Assembly: GCF_030915405.1 (NCBI RefSeq)
Contig: NZ_CP133262.1
Span: forward strand, 4,108,501 to 4,172,500
DNA: 64,000 bases
DNA from: Neobacillus nitrireducens
GTDB taxonomy: Bacteria > Bacillota > Bacilli > Bacillales > Cytobacillaceae
Direction of reading: 5' to 3'
The position numbers were made by a program, and so were the translations under genes. A model generated the notes under the pieces. That model did not search any database and had not been told where the DNA came from. It saw only the letters and a program-made list of their open reading frames with translations. How positions within the stretch are numbered: the stretch's first letter is position 1; each line of letters starts with the position of its first letter. Shown here piece after piece: positions 18,587-26,653 of the stretch.

Positions 18587-19345
18587 ATGTTATCGACACA
18601 GCAGCTAGCTGAGTTACGGTTACAATTGTTGCAGGAAAAAAGTGATCTAGAAGGACGATTAGAACAAAATGATCACTTAGGTTTAGATAGAGGTCATTTC
18701 CATGAATCGATGGGGGAGTTGTCCAGCTATGATAACCATCCAGCTGATGAAGGAACCGAATTATATGAACGTGAGAAAGATATTGCTTTAAATGAACATT
18801 ATCAATTTGAACTTAGGAATATCAATCATGCGTTAGAAGCGATGGAAAAGGGAACGTATGGAAACTGTGAGGTATGTGGAAAGGAAATTCCGCTAGAACG
18901 TTTAGAGGCCTTGCCAAATACAACTTATTGTATCGAGCACAGTCCAGATCAGGTTACTTCGCATAAACGGCCAGTGGAAGAAGGGGTGCTCATGCCTCCA
19001 TTTGGTAAATTCGCTATGGATGAAAAGAATGAGAACGTGGCTTTTGATGCAGAAGATTCTTGGCAGACGGTTGCCTCATGGGGCACATCCGAAACTCCCT
19101 CCGATTTAGCGTTCCCACAGGATAGTTATAGTGATATCTATTCTGAGGCAGACGAAAACATTGGCTATGTCGAAGATTATGAAAATTTTGTCGGGAATGA
19201 CATGTATGGAAATAATATTAAAGTTTATCCAAATCCACAGCATGAAAAATACGAGGACGCCCTTGATGAGGAAGGAATCATGACCAGTTTTGGGGATTTA
19301 CCCGCTTTCGAACACGACCCCTACGTCGATCATGATGATAAATGA
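18587..19345 (+). CDS. yteA: YteA-like TraR/DksA zinc-finger protein
   Basis: Protein of 252 residues from the ATG at 18587, which follows AAAGGGG; the frame upstream to 18557 lacks a ribosome site. A coiled-coil N-terminus (about residues 5-85) carries DNHPADEGTELYEREKDIAL. Then comes a DksA/TraR-type zinc finger with CEVCGKEIPLERLEALP and a second CIEH pair (about 100-125). The C-terminal half is acidic and repetitive. This order matches the YteA family of bacilli, expressed during sporulation in B. subtilis. Function unknown. Confidence 0.87.
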   Translation: MLSTQQLAELRLQLLQEKSDLEGRLEQNDHLGLDRGHFHESMGELSSYDNHPADEGTELYEREKDIALNEHYQFELRNINHALEAMEKGTYGNCEVCGKEIPLERLEALPNTTYCIEHSPDQVTSHKRPVEEGVLMPPFGKFAMDEKNENVAFDAEDSWQTVASWGTSETPSDLAFPQDSYSDIYSEADENIGYVEDYENFVGNDMYGNNIKVYPNPQHEKYEDALDEEGIMTSFGDLPAFEHDPYVDHDDK

Positions 19346-19357
19346 TCGTTTAAAAAA

Positions 19358-19389
19358 AGAAAACAGCTTTCATGTGAGAGCTGTTTTCT
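19358..19389. terminator. Bidirectional terminator
   Basis: Arms AGAAAACAGCT and AGCTGTTTTCT between the convergent yteA-like and yozQ-like genes, with A and T flanks. Confidence 0.8.
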
Positions 19390-19400
19390 CTAATTTTTAA

Positions 19401-19616
19401 TTATTCCTCATAGCCTTTTTGCGGAATCTGGACATCTTCACCGTTTACATTATCAATAACAGCGCCAATTTCACCTTCAGTATACGCGTCACTTGCTTGC
19501 TCATGTGTGGTTGCAAGCCCAGCAGATAAGGTATCCGTCTCTTTGTAATAACTTGGATGATAGAAGCTCCCTGCTACTTCTTTCTTTGGATTAGCTTTCT
19601 GATTCTTATTGTCCAT
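19401..19616 (-). CDS. YozQ-like small protein (DUF4025)
   Basis: Hydrophilic protein of 71 residues: a basic N-terminus (DNKNQKANPKKEVAGSFYHP) followed by TLSAGLATTHEQASDAYTEG. This pattern resembles the YozQ family of small Bacillus proteins of unknown function. GGGAGGAATAAAAG precedes the ATG. Family assignment is from memory of the motif, so moderately sure. Confidence 0.65.
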   Translation of the reverse strand: MDNKNQKANPKKEVAGSFYHPSYYKETDTLSAGLATTHEQASDAYTEGEIGAVIDNVNGEDVQIPQKGYEE

Positions 19617-19716
19617 CTTTTATTCCTCCCTTTCAATTTTGATACAAGGGTATTTTTTTCTTTTTTTCACAGGATTACTCCTAATAAAAAATAAATCTCA
19701 TCAGGAGGCAAATATA

Positions 19717-19854
19717 ATGAACGAAAAAAATGAGTTTCCATCTCGGGAAAAACTAGACGAAGCCTTTCATTTTCTTCATGACCAAATTAATAAAATCTCC
19801 GTCATCGAAGAAGTAGAAATGGTGAAAGAAGAAAATGAGGGCCACGAAGGATAG
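19717..19854 (+). CDS. Small acidic hypothetical protein
   Basis: A 45-residue Glu/Lys-rich helical protein (REKLDEAFHFLHDQINKISV). The ATG at 19717 has the strong ribosome site TCAGGAGGC; the frame is open upstream to 19609 without another good site. Family not recognised. Confidence 0.6.
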   Translation: MNEKNEFPSREKLDEAFHFLHDQINKISVIEEVEMVKEENEGHEG

Positions 19855-19976
19855 ATCGTTAGATATTTTGCATTCCGCCAACATAGCTTGTGGTGAGCAG
19901 GACTTTTTCTATAGACCCATCAAGGTTTAGTTTGCTATGATTTCTAAAGGTATTTTTAAAGGTGGTTTATTTATTT

Positions 19977-20873
19977 ATGGAAATGAGAGAAACGCTGGCT
20001 AAAAAAGTGGCCTGGATAAGTGTAATTAGTAATATTATTCTTACCTTAGGGAAGGTTGTCATCGGTTGGTATGGGAATAGTGACGCGGTCTTTGCAGATG
20101 GGATCCATTCTGCTGCAGATGTCTTTGCATCTATCATCGTGCTGTTAGTGATAAAAATCGCCAATAAGCCTGCCGATAAGGAACATCCTTATGGGCATGG
20201 GAAGGCCGAAGTCATCGTTTCAGGCATTATCGGGATATTACTTTTTTTTGTTGCCATTTATGTGGTTTATGAAGGCATTAGTGGTTTCTTTCATGAAGTG
20301 GAATCACCGAGCTTATTGGCGATGTGGGTTGCCCTCTTTTCGTATGCAACCAAAGTTATGCTGTACCGAAGTTCATTAAAAGTTGCGAAACAGAATAAGA
20401 GTAAGGCGATTGAAGCGATTGCTTTTGACCATAAAGCAGATATTGTCGCATCCATTGCAGCTGCCATCGGGGTTCTAATTTCGATCGCCGGAAACCGATT
20501 CGATATTCATTTCTTGCTTTACGGGGATAAAGCAGCCAGTATTTTTGTCGCCTATTTAATTTTCAAAATCGCCAAGGAAATGTTAACAGAGGCATTTGAT
20601 ATCTTACTTGAACGAAATATTGATACAGAGACACTTCAGGAATATATTGCTGCGGTGAAGGCCTTTGAAGAGGTCAAACGAATTGACCGGATTCGAGCAA
20701 GAGAACTGGGTCATTATGTATTAGTGGATTTACGTATCTCAATTGATCATTTTAAAACAATCAAGCAAGGGCATGACCTCGCAAAATCAATTAAACAAAA
20801 ACTTATGGATAAGTTTGATAACATCCAGGAAGTTTTAATCCATTTAAACCCCTATTTCGCGGAAGATGAATAA
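19977..20873 (+). CDS. Cation diffusion facilitator (CDF) efflux transporter
   Basis: Divalent-metal/proton antiporter of about 298 residues. Six membrane segments include the metal-site pattern FADGIHSAADVFAS in segment two (about residue 40) and the loop motif HPYGHGKAEVIVSG. The second site D(H)xxD is seen as FDHKADIVAS in segment five. A cytoplasmic domain follows (RIRARELGHYVLVDLRIS). The frame opens at a GTG at 19962 that overlaps the AAAGGTGG ribosome site, so the ATG at 19977 is chosen; some uncertainty remains. The family includes manganese, iron and zinc exporters; the metal is not determined. Confidence 0.88.
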   Translation: MEMRETLAKKVAWISVISNIILTLGKVVIGWYGNSDAVFADGIHSAADVFASIIVLLVIKIANKPADKEHPYGHGKAEVIVSGIIGILLFFVAIYVVYEGISGFFHEVESPSLLAMWVALFSYATKVMLYRSSLKVAKQNKSKAIEAIAFDHKADIVASIAAAIGVLISIAGNRFDIHFLLYGDKAASIFVAYLIFKIAKEMLTEAFDILLERNIDTETLQEYIAAVKAFEEVKRIDRIRARELGHYVLVDLRISIDHFKTIKQGHDLAKSIKQKLMDKFDNIQEVLIHLNPYFAEDE

Positions 20874-20956
20874 TTTAAAAAAACTCCTTTGTACTTTAGG
20901 TGATTTGGGTTTATGATAGGATAGGTACAATTAAAAGTTAAAGGGAGTTGATATTT

Positions 20957-21085
20957 TTGAGTTATTCCGTAGACCCGGACCCAAGTAGTAGGCGAGGGGA
21001 AGTCAATGTGATCTTTGAATGGATTGAAATGAATATCAAGAATATCAACTCTGGAAAAGGTTGTTGGCTTCCTCGAACAAAGTGA
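20957..21085 (+). CDS. Possible small protein upstream of corA
   Basis: A 42-codon frame starting TTG at 20957, ten bases after AAGGGAG, ending 16 bp before the corA-like start. The predicted product reads SYSVDPDPSSRRGEV, then a helix (FEWIEMNIKNI) and a GKGCWLPRTK end. Not recognised. It is supported only by its ribosome site and position. Confidence 0.45.
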   Translation: MSYSVDPDPSSRRGEVNVIFEWIEMNIKNINSGKGCWLPRTK

Positions 21086-21101
21086 GTGAGGAGGTTATGT
21101 C

Positions 21102-22040
21102 ATGCTGGAAATTTTTAAAAGTACAGAGACAAAAGTTTTAGAACAGGTAGATGTCATCTCAAAAGGCTGCTGGGTCAATATGTACGCCCCAACACAAGAA
21201 GAGATTAACAAGGTATCCATGGATGCTCAAATTGATGTAGATATCATCAAAGATGCCCTGGATGATGAAGAACGTCCGAGGATTGAACGAGATGATGGCC
21301 GAGTCTATATCATTGTCGATTTTCCTTATATTGTTCATGATGAAAATGGCTTTGCTGGCTATGAAACCATTCCAATCGGCATCATTCTTACCGATGAATG
21401 TATCATTACGGTTTCCTTAAAGGATACACCAATTTTAGAGGAATTTCGAAAAAACAGAGTAAAAGAGTTTTTTACGTTTAAAAAGACGCGGTTTGCGCTG
21501 CAAATTCTGTTCGTTATTTCCTCGTATTATCTTCGTTACTTAAAGCAAATTAACAAGAAGACAAATGAGATTGAACGCGTCGTTCATCAATCATTAAAAA
21601 ATAAAGAATTGTTCGCCTTTCTTTCTTTAGAGAAAAGTTTAGTTTATTTTACGACCTCATTAAAATCCAATAAGGTTGTCCTCGATAAAATTTTGCGCTT
21701 CAACTATTTAAAAATGTATGAAGAAGACAAGGACTTATTAGAAGACGTAATTATTGAAAAAACACAGGCGATTGAAATGGCTGAGACCTATCGCTCAATC
21801 CTATCGGGGATGATGAATGCCTTTGCATCGATTATCTCAAATAACCTAAACATTGTGATGAAGTTTTTAACTTCAATTACAATTATTTTATCCTTCCCAA
21901 CGATGGTGGCGAGTTTTTATGGGATGAACGTGGATATCCCTTTCCAGTATGCCACCCATTCCTATGCAATACCGCTAGTAATCTCTGCTTTTTTAACAAG
22001 TTTAACTGCATTCATTTTTTGGAAAAAGAAATATTTCTAG
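21102..22040 (+). CDS. corA: CorA-type magnesium transporter
   Basis: Magnesium channel of 312 residues: a cytoplasmic N-terminal domain to about residue 245 and two C-terminal membrane segments. The signature GMN is visible in SFYGMNVDIPF (about 273-283) at the end of the first segment. GAGGAGGTT precedes the ATG. Some family members carry other divalent ions, so magnesium is by family default. Confidence 0.92.
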   Translation: MLEIFKSTETKVLEQVDVISKGCWVNMYAPTQEEINKVSMDAQIDVDIIKDALDDEERPRIERDDGRVYIIVDFPYIVHDENGFAGYETIPIGIILTDECIITVSLKDTPILEEFRKNRVKEFFTFKKTRFALQILFVISSYYLRYLKQINKKTNEIERVVHQSLKNKELFAFLSLEKSLVYFTTSLKSNKVVLDKILRFNYLKMYEEDKDLLEDVIIEKTQAIEMAETYRSILSGMMNAFASIISNNLNIVMKFLTSITIILSFPTMVASFYGMNVDIPFQYATHSYAIPLVISAFLTSLTAFIFWKKKYF

Positions 22041-22043
22041 ATT

Positions 22044-22071
22044 ACCAGTCCTTTTATCGGACTGGTTTTTT
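22044..22071 (+). terminator. Terminator of corA
   Basis: Arms ACCAGTCC and GGACTGGT followed by TTTTT. Confidence 0.85.
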
Positions 22072-22208
22072 GCCTTTTATAAAAAACTTTCCCAAGTTAG
22101 AAAGGGTACTATTAGTAATATTTTTTTAATAATCTGAAAAGTGGCTATATGAAATCTGTATATTGTTGTAAAATAGTAAAAAAAGGAAAGGCACGGTTTG
22201 GTGGCATT

Positions 22209-23429
22209 ATGGAATTTGGAGCACTGATTAAATTCTATCGAACGCAAAGAGGAATCACACAAGCAGAACTTTCCAAAGGAATCTGTTCTGTCCCACATTT
22301 AAGTAAGATTGAGAACAATTCAAAAGAAGCAAACGAAGCGACGATTTCCCTTATACTAAGGCGTTTAAATATAGACCTGGAAGAGATGGAGGAAAAAGAA
22401 GAGGAAATTAAAATCTTATTAAGAAGGCTGGACGGTAAGATCAATTTTTACCTAAGGGATGAAATTGAAGAAAATTATCAAAAATTGGTTCAAATTGAAC
22501 ATCTTATTCCATTTTCCCAATATATTTATGTATACGAGCTATATAAGTTTCGATATTTAATTTTTAAAGGCCTTGTTGATGAAGCAGATGGCCAAAGGGC
22601 CCTTTTATATAAGCAAAAGAAAAATTTTTCCCAACATGAAGATTATTTATTTCGTTACTATCATGCGATATTCTTAATGTGGAAGGGACAATATCAAACT
22701 GCGGATGATATCCTCGATGTTTTACATACAGAAAATAATCATATAACCGCAAGTGGGGAATTTCTATATCATCGATCACTTGTAAAAAGCTCACTTGAAC
22801 AATCAGGACATGCTATCCATTTTGGTAAAATGGCTTTGCAAATATTCATGAATCAGCATAACTTCATTCGAATTCTCCATACCCTCATGCTGCTTGGAAT
22901 TAATTATACCCACTCTAATATTTATGAAGAAGCACAGGAGTGTTTTCACCATTTAATCCGAAACGCAGAATTATTAAAGAAAGAAAAATTACTTCCACAG
23001 ATCTATCATAATATGGGCCATTTGCAATTTAAAATGAAGAAGGCAAACGAAGCGCTGTTTTATTATGAAAAAAGTTTGGCCCTGCAGCCGAATAAAAATC
23101 AGCACTATCTCTTCACTTTGTATGCGATGGGGGAGTTGCACCATTCACTTCACTCGATCGAAAAAGCAAAAGAGTGTTTCCAAGAGGTTAACTTATTATC
23201 TAAAGATTTGGGTGTGAAAAAATATCGACTCTTGGCAGACTTTTATCTCCTCCACATGACCTCTCAGGTAAAAGCATTTAAATATTTGGAATCGAAGGTA
23301 ATCCCTTATTTTGAAGAGGCAAATGAACATACAGATGACCTCACCCGTTTTTATAAAATGCTTGCAGATTATTACAATCAAAAGGGTATGGTTATCGATG
23401 CAGTTACTTATTTAAATAAATTAACCTAA
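22209..23429 (+). CDS. RRNPP-type quorum-sensing regulator, NprR/PlcR-like
   Basis: Cytoplasmic peptide-responsive regulator of about 406 residues. An XRE helix-turn-helix occupies residues 1-65 (GALIKFYRTQRGITQAELSK, then CSVPHLSKIENNSKEAN). It is followed by tetratricopeptide-like repeats to the end, clearest at YEEAQECFHHLI, YHNMGHLQFKMKKANEALFYYEKSL and LHHSLHSIEKAKECF. Length and order match NprR of the Bacillus cereus group. The ATG at 22209 follows TTGGTGG; the frame opens earlier at 22149 without a good site. A small secreted-peptide gene lies 21 bp downstream, as for nprR-nprX and plcR-papR. Confidence 0.87.
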   Translation: MEFGALIKFYRTQRGITQAELSKGICSVPHLSKIENNSKEANEATISLILRRLNIDLEEMEEKEEEIKILLRRLDGKINFYLRDEIEENYQKLVQIEHLIPFSQYIYVYELYKFRYLIFKGLVDEADGQRALLYKQKKNFSQHEDYLFRYYHAIFLMWKGQYQTADDILDVLHTENNHITASGEFLYHRSLVKSSLEQSGHAIHFGKMALQIFMNQHNFIRILHTLMLLGINYTHSNIYEEAQECFHHLIRNAELLKKEKLLPQIYHNMGHLQFKMKKANEALFYYEKSLALQPNKNQHYLFTLYAMGELHHSLHSIEKAKECFQEVNLLSKDLGVKKYRLLADFYLLHMTSQVKAFKYLESKVIPYFEEANEHTDDLTRFYKMLADYYNQKGMVIDAVTYLNKLT

Positions 23430-23450
23430 ACTATAAGGAGGAGATTTTAT

Positions 23451-23594
23451 ATGAAAAAATTTGTTGTCATCGTCTTTTCAATTTCGCTCATCGCTCTGTT
23501 TGCTTCATCTAAGGATGTAAAGGTGTCCACTACAAGCAATGATGTTGCCTACACGGCTCCTTCCAACCACCCCATTCAACCGCCAATTGGCTGA
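23451..23594 (+). CDS. Signalling pre-propeptide, NprX/PapR-like
   Basis: A 47-residue peptide with a basic start and a hydrophobic secretion signal (KKFVVIVFSISLIALFA), a polar linker and the C-terminus APSNHPIQPPIG. This is the build of RRNPP pheromone precursors, which are exported, trimmed to the last 5-10 residues and re-imported by an oligopeptide permease. The strong AAGGAGGAG site and the 21-bp distance to the TPR regulator indicate a cognate pair. The mature peptide probably lies within the last ten residues; it ends in Gly like the NprX heptapeptide but is otherwise different. Confidence 0.82.
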   Translation: MKKFVVIVFSISLIALFASSKDVKVSTTSNDVAYTAPSNHPIQPPIG

Positions 23595-23604
23595 TTGTAA
23601 TTTG

Positions 23605-23635
23605 AAAATCCCTGAATACATCAGGGATTTTTTTT
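23605..23635 (+). terminator. Terminator of the quorum-sensing pair
   Basis: Arms AAAATCCCTGA and TCAGGGATTTT followed by a T run, 11 bases after the peptide stop. Confidence 0.9.
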
Positions 23636-23702
23636 GTAGAATGTTTATCAAAAATTTGCAGACAATACTAGGAAATTATCACTTTTGAAAGAGGTGCTTG
23701 GA

Positions 23703-23855
23703 ATGGAAAAGGAAAAATCTCTGAGTGAAAGCAATAAAGATAAATCTGATAAAGATCTTTTTGGACTTGAGCCGAAAATGAGTTTACAGTCCGTTCATTT
23801 CGCTCCAAGTGAAAATTCACTTCTAAATGAAGGGGCAGAGAAACAATGTGATTAA
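23703..23855 (+). CDS. Small hypothetical hydrophilic protein
   Basis: A 50-residue Lys/Ser/Glu/Asp-rich protein with a central GLEPKMSLQSVHFAPSENSL segment. The ATG at 23703 follows GAGGTG with normal spacing. No family recognised. Probably real from its ribosome site and its place between the terminator and the next gene. Confidence 0.5.
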   Translation: MEKEKSLSESNKDKSDKDLFGLEPKMSLQSVHFAPSENSLLNEGAEKQCD

Positions 23856-23946
23856 TCTATTTTGAGAATTGAAGGAATGAAACATGCCAGGTGCAGGGCA
23901 AGCTATAGGCATGTGTTTATTAGGTAATTGTTTGAAGGAGGAAATC

Positions 23947-24345
23947 ATGAAATCATTTGTTGTCGGATTCCATCAAGAAGATAATGTAGATAGCATGCAG
24001 ATTCAAAAACTAAGCCAGGAAGATTTTACGAAAGCAACAGAAGGTGGAACAAGGCACTTATTTGAGCTCGATACAAACATTGGTCTATTTGTGTTTTTTG
24101 ATGCGGAAGATGAGGAAGGCGACCTCTCCTACATGGTATTGCAATATGAGGAAGAAAATGAGGACCCCGTGGGCTGCTATTCCTTCCAGTTGAAAGACTT
24201 TTACGAATTTATCGCCTTATTCTTAAATGACATGGAGTTTAATGAGGAACCTGACGATGAGGACCAAGAAGAATACGGCCCAATTCATCATTTAGCCCAT
24301 TTATTGTTCCATGTCGTTGAAGAAGGCAAGGATATTGAAGTGTAA
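23947..24345 (+). CDS. Acidic cytosolic protein of unknown function
   Basis: Protein of 132 residues, strongly acidic in its second half (NEEPDDEDQEEYG). The start is the ATG at 23947, eight bases after the strong AAGGAGG site; the frame is open further to 23884 without one. Alternating strands (LGLFVFFDAEDEEGDLSYM-like pattern) and helices suggest a compact soluble fold. No family or function recognised. Confidence 0.65.
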   Translation: MKSFVVGFHQEDNVDSMQIQKLSQEDFTKATEGGTRHLFELDTNIGLFVFFDAEDEEGDLSYMVLQYEEENEDPVGCYSFQLKDFYEFIALFLNDMEFNEEPDDEDQEEYGPIHHLAHLLFHVVEEGKDIEV

Positions 24346-24445
24346 AGTATAAATCTTCTTGAATTTTTGATTGAGGGCACCTAAATTAGGTGTCCTTTTG
24401 GCATTAAATACGTAATCTAAACAACCAAATATGTGGTTTTCGAGG

Positions 24446-24523
24446 TCTATTGGCGAATTTTGAGGTTCTATTGGCGGATTTAGCAGTTCTATTGGCGAAT
24501 TTTGCATTTCTATTGGCGAATAT
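24446..24523. repeat. Intergenic array, 21-bp period, TCTATTGGCGAAT units
   Basis: Four units with start points 24446, 24467, 24488 and 24509, each exactly 21 bp after the last. Each begins TCTATTGGCG, then AATTT, GATTT, AATTT or AATAT; the rest of each unit varies. The array lies between the 3' ends of the acidic protein gene and the NERD gene. Because 21 is a multiple of three, the array also gives an open frame on the minus strand with a seven-residue repeat (NSPIE..), which I take as a by-product. Confidence 0.85.
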
Positions 24524-24528
24524 AAATT

Positions 24529-25503
24529 TTACCATGGAAAGTTTTTTGGGAAGTAGATTCTGTACCTGTTTACTCCAGAAAAATTAAGTTTTTCAGAATG
24601 TAATAATCTTTTTGCAACATTTATTGATTCTATATGAGCAAATTCCCGAAACTGCGTATTTGTTATCGTCGGACCAAACAACAGAAAATAATCGTTCAGA
24701 GCATCTATATGTGCATCTTTAGAAAAAGTATCGCAGGGTGGGCAATACCAATTCTGGTTCTTACGGATAAGGGAATGATTAGAGTCGGTAGGACAGAGGA
24801 CACCCGTAAACAGGTCACCTTTCTGAATAACATATTTATTCAATATATAGCTTGTTGGAATGGTATTCATTTTCACAAGGAGACGGCAAATTTTCCGGAG
24901 CTCTTTGGCGGTCAGAAGCGGTTTCGAATATTGTTTCTCTAAAATGGAGATTTTGTTTAAGAAAACATCAGACTTACATATTCGAGGTTTAACTTTGTGT
25001 GCATTTTTTCCTGTCACAGCGTATGTAGCATAGCTATTACTAATCACCACTAAATATTCAACTGGAACAGGAGGAAAATGATTTGCAGCAAGAAGTTTCT
25101 GTAAGTACTTTTGATGTCTCTCTCCCTGAGCAATCGGATAAGGGTAACCTTTTTCAATACCATTGTTGATTTGAATAAACTGTTCATTATCAGTATCGAA
25201 TAGTAACTTTCCAGCCATATTTTTCACATCGATCGCTAGGGCAAATTCAGGTGTTAGGAGAAGGGTATCGATTTGGCAGTTGTAATCACCATCAGGAAGG
25301 TTCAAATCGTGGAGAATCATATATTTATGCTGTGGAAGGTCACGATAATAATAATCGAGCGATTTCTCGCCAAGGTAACCGGCCTCCCTCCTTCCAAGCT
25401 CATCTAAAATTTGTTTGTACTTTTGGTGATTATAGGGAAGTCGCCGCAATAAAGCCTCTAAAATAAGCATAATTAATGGTTTTGTCCTTTCTTTTATGAT
25501 CAA
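24529..25503 (-). CDS. NERD domain protein
   Basis: Protein of 324 residues. The nuclease-related NERD domain covers about residues 40-150: GYLGEKSLDYYYRDLP, DYNCQIDTLLLTPEFALAIDVKNMAGKL, the latter with the D..(x)..D.K pattern of restriction-type nucleases. A later region has CPTDSNHSL and CPPCDTF, a probable zinc ribbon (about 235-260). The start is TTG at 25503 after GAGGAGTG. Single gene flanked on both sides by 21-bp repeat units. NERD proteins are thought to act on DNA; the role here is unknown. Confidence 0.85.
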   Translation of the reverse strand: MIIKERTKPLIMLILEALLRRLPYNHQKYKQILDELGRREAGYLGEKSLDYYYRDLPQHKYMILHDLNLPDGDYNCQIDTLLLTPEFALAIDVKNMAGKLLFDTDNEQFIQINNGIEKGYPYPIAQGERHQKYLQKLLAANHFPPVPVEYLVVISNSYATYAVTGKNAHKVKPRICKSDVFLNKISILEKQYSKPLLTAKELRKICRLLVKMNTIPTSYILNKYVIQKGDLFTGVLCPTDSNHSLIRKNQNWYCPPCDTFSKDAHIDALNDYFLLFGPTITNTQFREFAHIESINVAKRLLHSEKLNFSGVNRYRIYFPKNFPW

Positions 25504-25603
25504 AAATTATCACTCCTCTCGTTTTAAGGATATATTCTAATAAAAGGTTTAAATTTCCTGCCGAATTTTAGCGATTCTTGTAAAATATTTTTGAGATATA
25601 ATT

Positions 25604-25640
25604 CAATGAGCGAATTTTGGTGTCCAATGAGCGAATCCTA
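25604..25640. repeat. Short 21-bp period repeat, CAATGAGCGAAT units
   Basis: Two units, with AGCGAAT at 25609 and 25630, exactly 21 bp apart, each as CAATGAGCGAAT. They lie upstream of the NERD gene, between it and the pirin gene. The GCGAAT core links them to the arrays at 24446 and 33704. Confidence 0.65.
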
Positions 25641-25727
25641 TTTCTGGCCCAATCTAAAGTTTAAAAATTTGATAAACCACCTAAATAGAGATAACATTAT
25701 CATGATTTTACACAGGGAGGTCATATC

Positions 25728-26567
25728 ATGAGCGAAATGTTTCAAAGGGGTATTGAGTGCGTTTGGACCGTACAGCATCACCAGCATAGTCCGATACATA
25801 CAGCAGGAATGGTCCTAGACCCAAGTAAAATGAAAGAGTCAGATCCCTTTCTATTCCTGGCAGAGGATTTTTTTAAAAAAGGTACCTTTGATTTCCATCC
25901 ACATCGAGGGATTGAAACCGTGACCTATGTCATTGAAGGCAAGCTAGAGCACCAGGATAATAAAGCGGGCCGCGGCGAGCTTGAGCCTGGCGATGTGCAG
26001 TGGATGACTGCAGGTAAAGGCGTGATCCATATCGAGGATCCAGCTGAAGGGGTGACCGTCCACTCCTTGCAACTATGGGTCAACCTTCCGCGTGAGCACA
26101 AAATGGCAGAGCCGCGCTATCAGAATCTCCGTGCCCAAGATATGCCGGTCCGGAAAGAAGAGGGGGCATTAATTAGAATCTTTTCTGGTTCATCAGGCGG
26201 CATTCAATCAACTACCAAAAACTATGTACCCGTGACAATGGTTGAAATCAACCTAAAACCAGGTGCAACAGTTAGCCAGGACCTACCAGGGGATTACCAT
26301 GGCTTCATGTATATTTTAGAAGGAAAAGGTCAGTTTGGAAAAAGTAAAACAGAGGCCGAAAAAGGCCATGTGCTGCTCCTCGAAAAAGGTGAAGCGGGAC
26401 AAACCAGTGAAGTAATTATTACCGCCGAGGAACAGCTCCGAGTATTGTTATATGCCGGTAAACCGCTTCATGAGCCAATCGTTGCCAGAGGACCATTCGT
26501 CATGAACACAGAGGAAGAAATTCGCGAGGCCTATCGTGACTACATGGCCGGTAAGTTTGCAGAATAA
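25728..26567 (+). CDS. Pirin family protein
   Basis: Bicupin of 279 residues. The N-terminal cupin has the metal-binding pattern FDFHPHRGIETVTYVIEGKLEHQD (about 50-75) with His, His and the later Glu/His expected for pirins. A GDVQWMTAGKGVIHIE segment follows, and the C-terminal cupin shows GDYHGFMYILEGKGQFG. Relatives such as YhhW have quercetin dioxygenase activity in vitro; the natural role is unknown. GGGAGGTC precedes the ATG. Single gene ended by a strong terminator. Confidence 0.93.
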   Translation: MSEMFQRGIECVWTVQHHQHSPIHTAGMVLDPSKMKESDPFLFLAEDFFKKGTFDFHPHRGIETVTYVIEGKLEHQDNKAGRGELEPGDVQWMTAGKGVIHIEDPAEGVTVHSLQLWVNLPREHKMAEPRYQNLRAQDMPVRKEEGALIRIFSGSSGGIQSTTKNYVPVTMVEINLKPGATVSQDLPGDYHGFMYILEGKGQFGKSKTEAEKGHVLLLEKGEAGQTSEVIITAEEQLRVLLYAGKPLHEPIVARGPFVMNTEEEIREAYRDYMAGKFAE

Positions 26568-26576
26568 GAAAACAAA

Positions 26577-26614
26577 AATAAGCACTTGGGACAAATCCAG
26601 CCCAAGTGCTTATT
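26577..26614. terminator. Hairpin between pirin and MFS genes
   Basis: Perfect 14-bp arms AATAAGCACTTGGG and CCCAAGTGCTTATT. The T-rich flank is weak, but the stem is strong and sits between convergent genes. Confidence 0.75.
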
Positions 26615-26653
26615 AGCTTATAAGAAGAAACGACGCCATACGGGCGCACCGTT

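Noticed and set aside
24301..24507. Open frame with NSPIE/NPPIE repeats
   Set aside because: Again a by-product of a 21-bp array and it overlaps the end of a real gene on the other strand.
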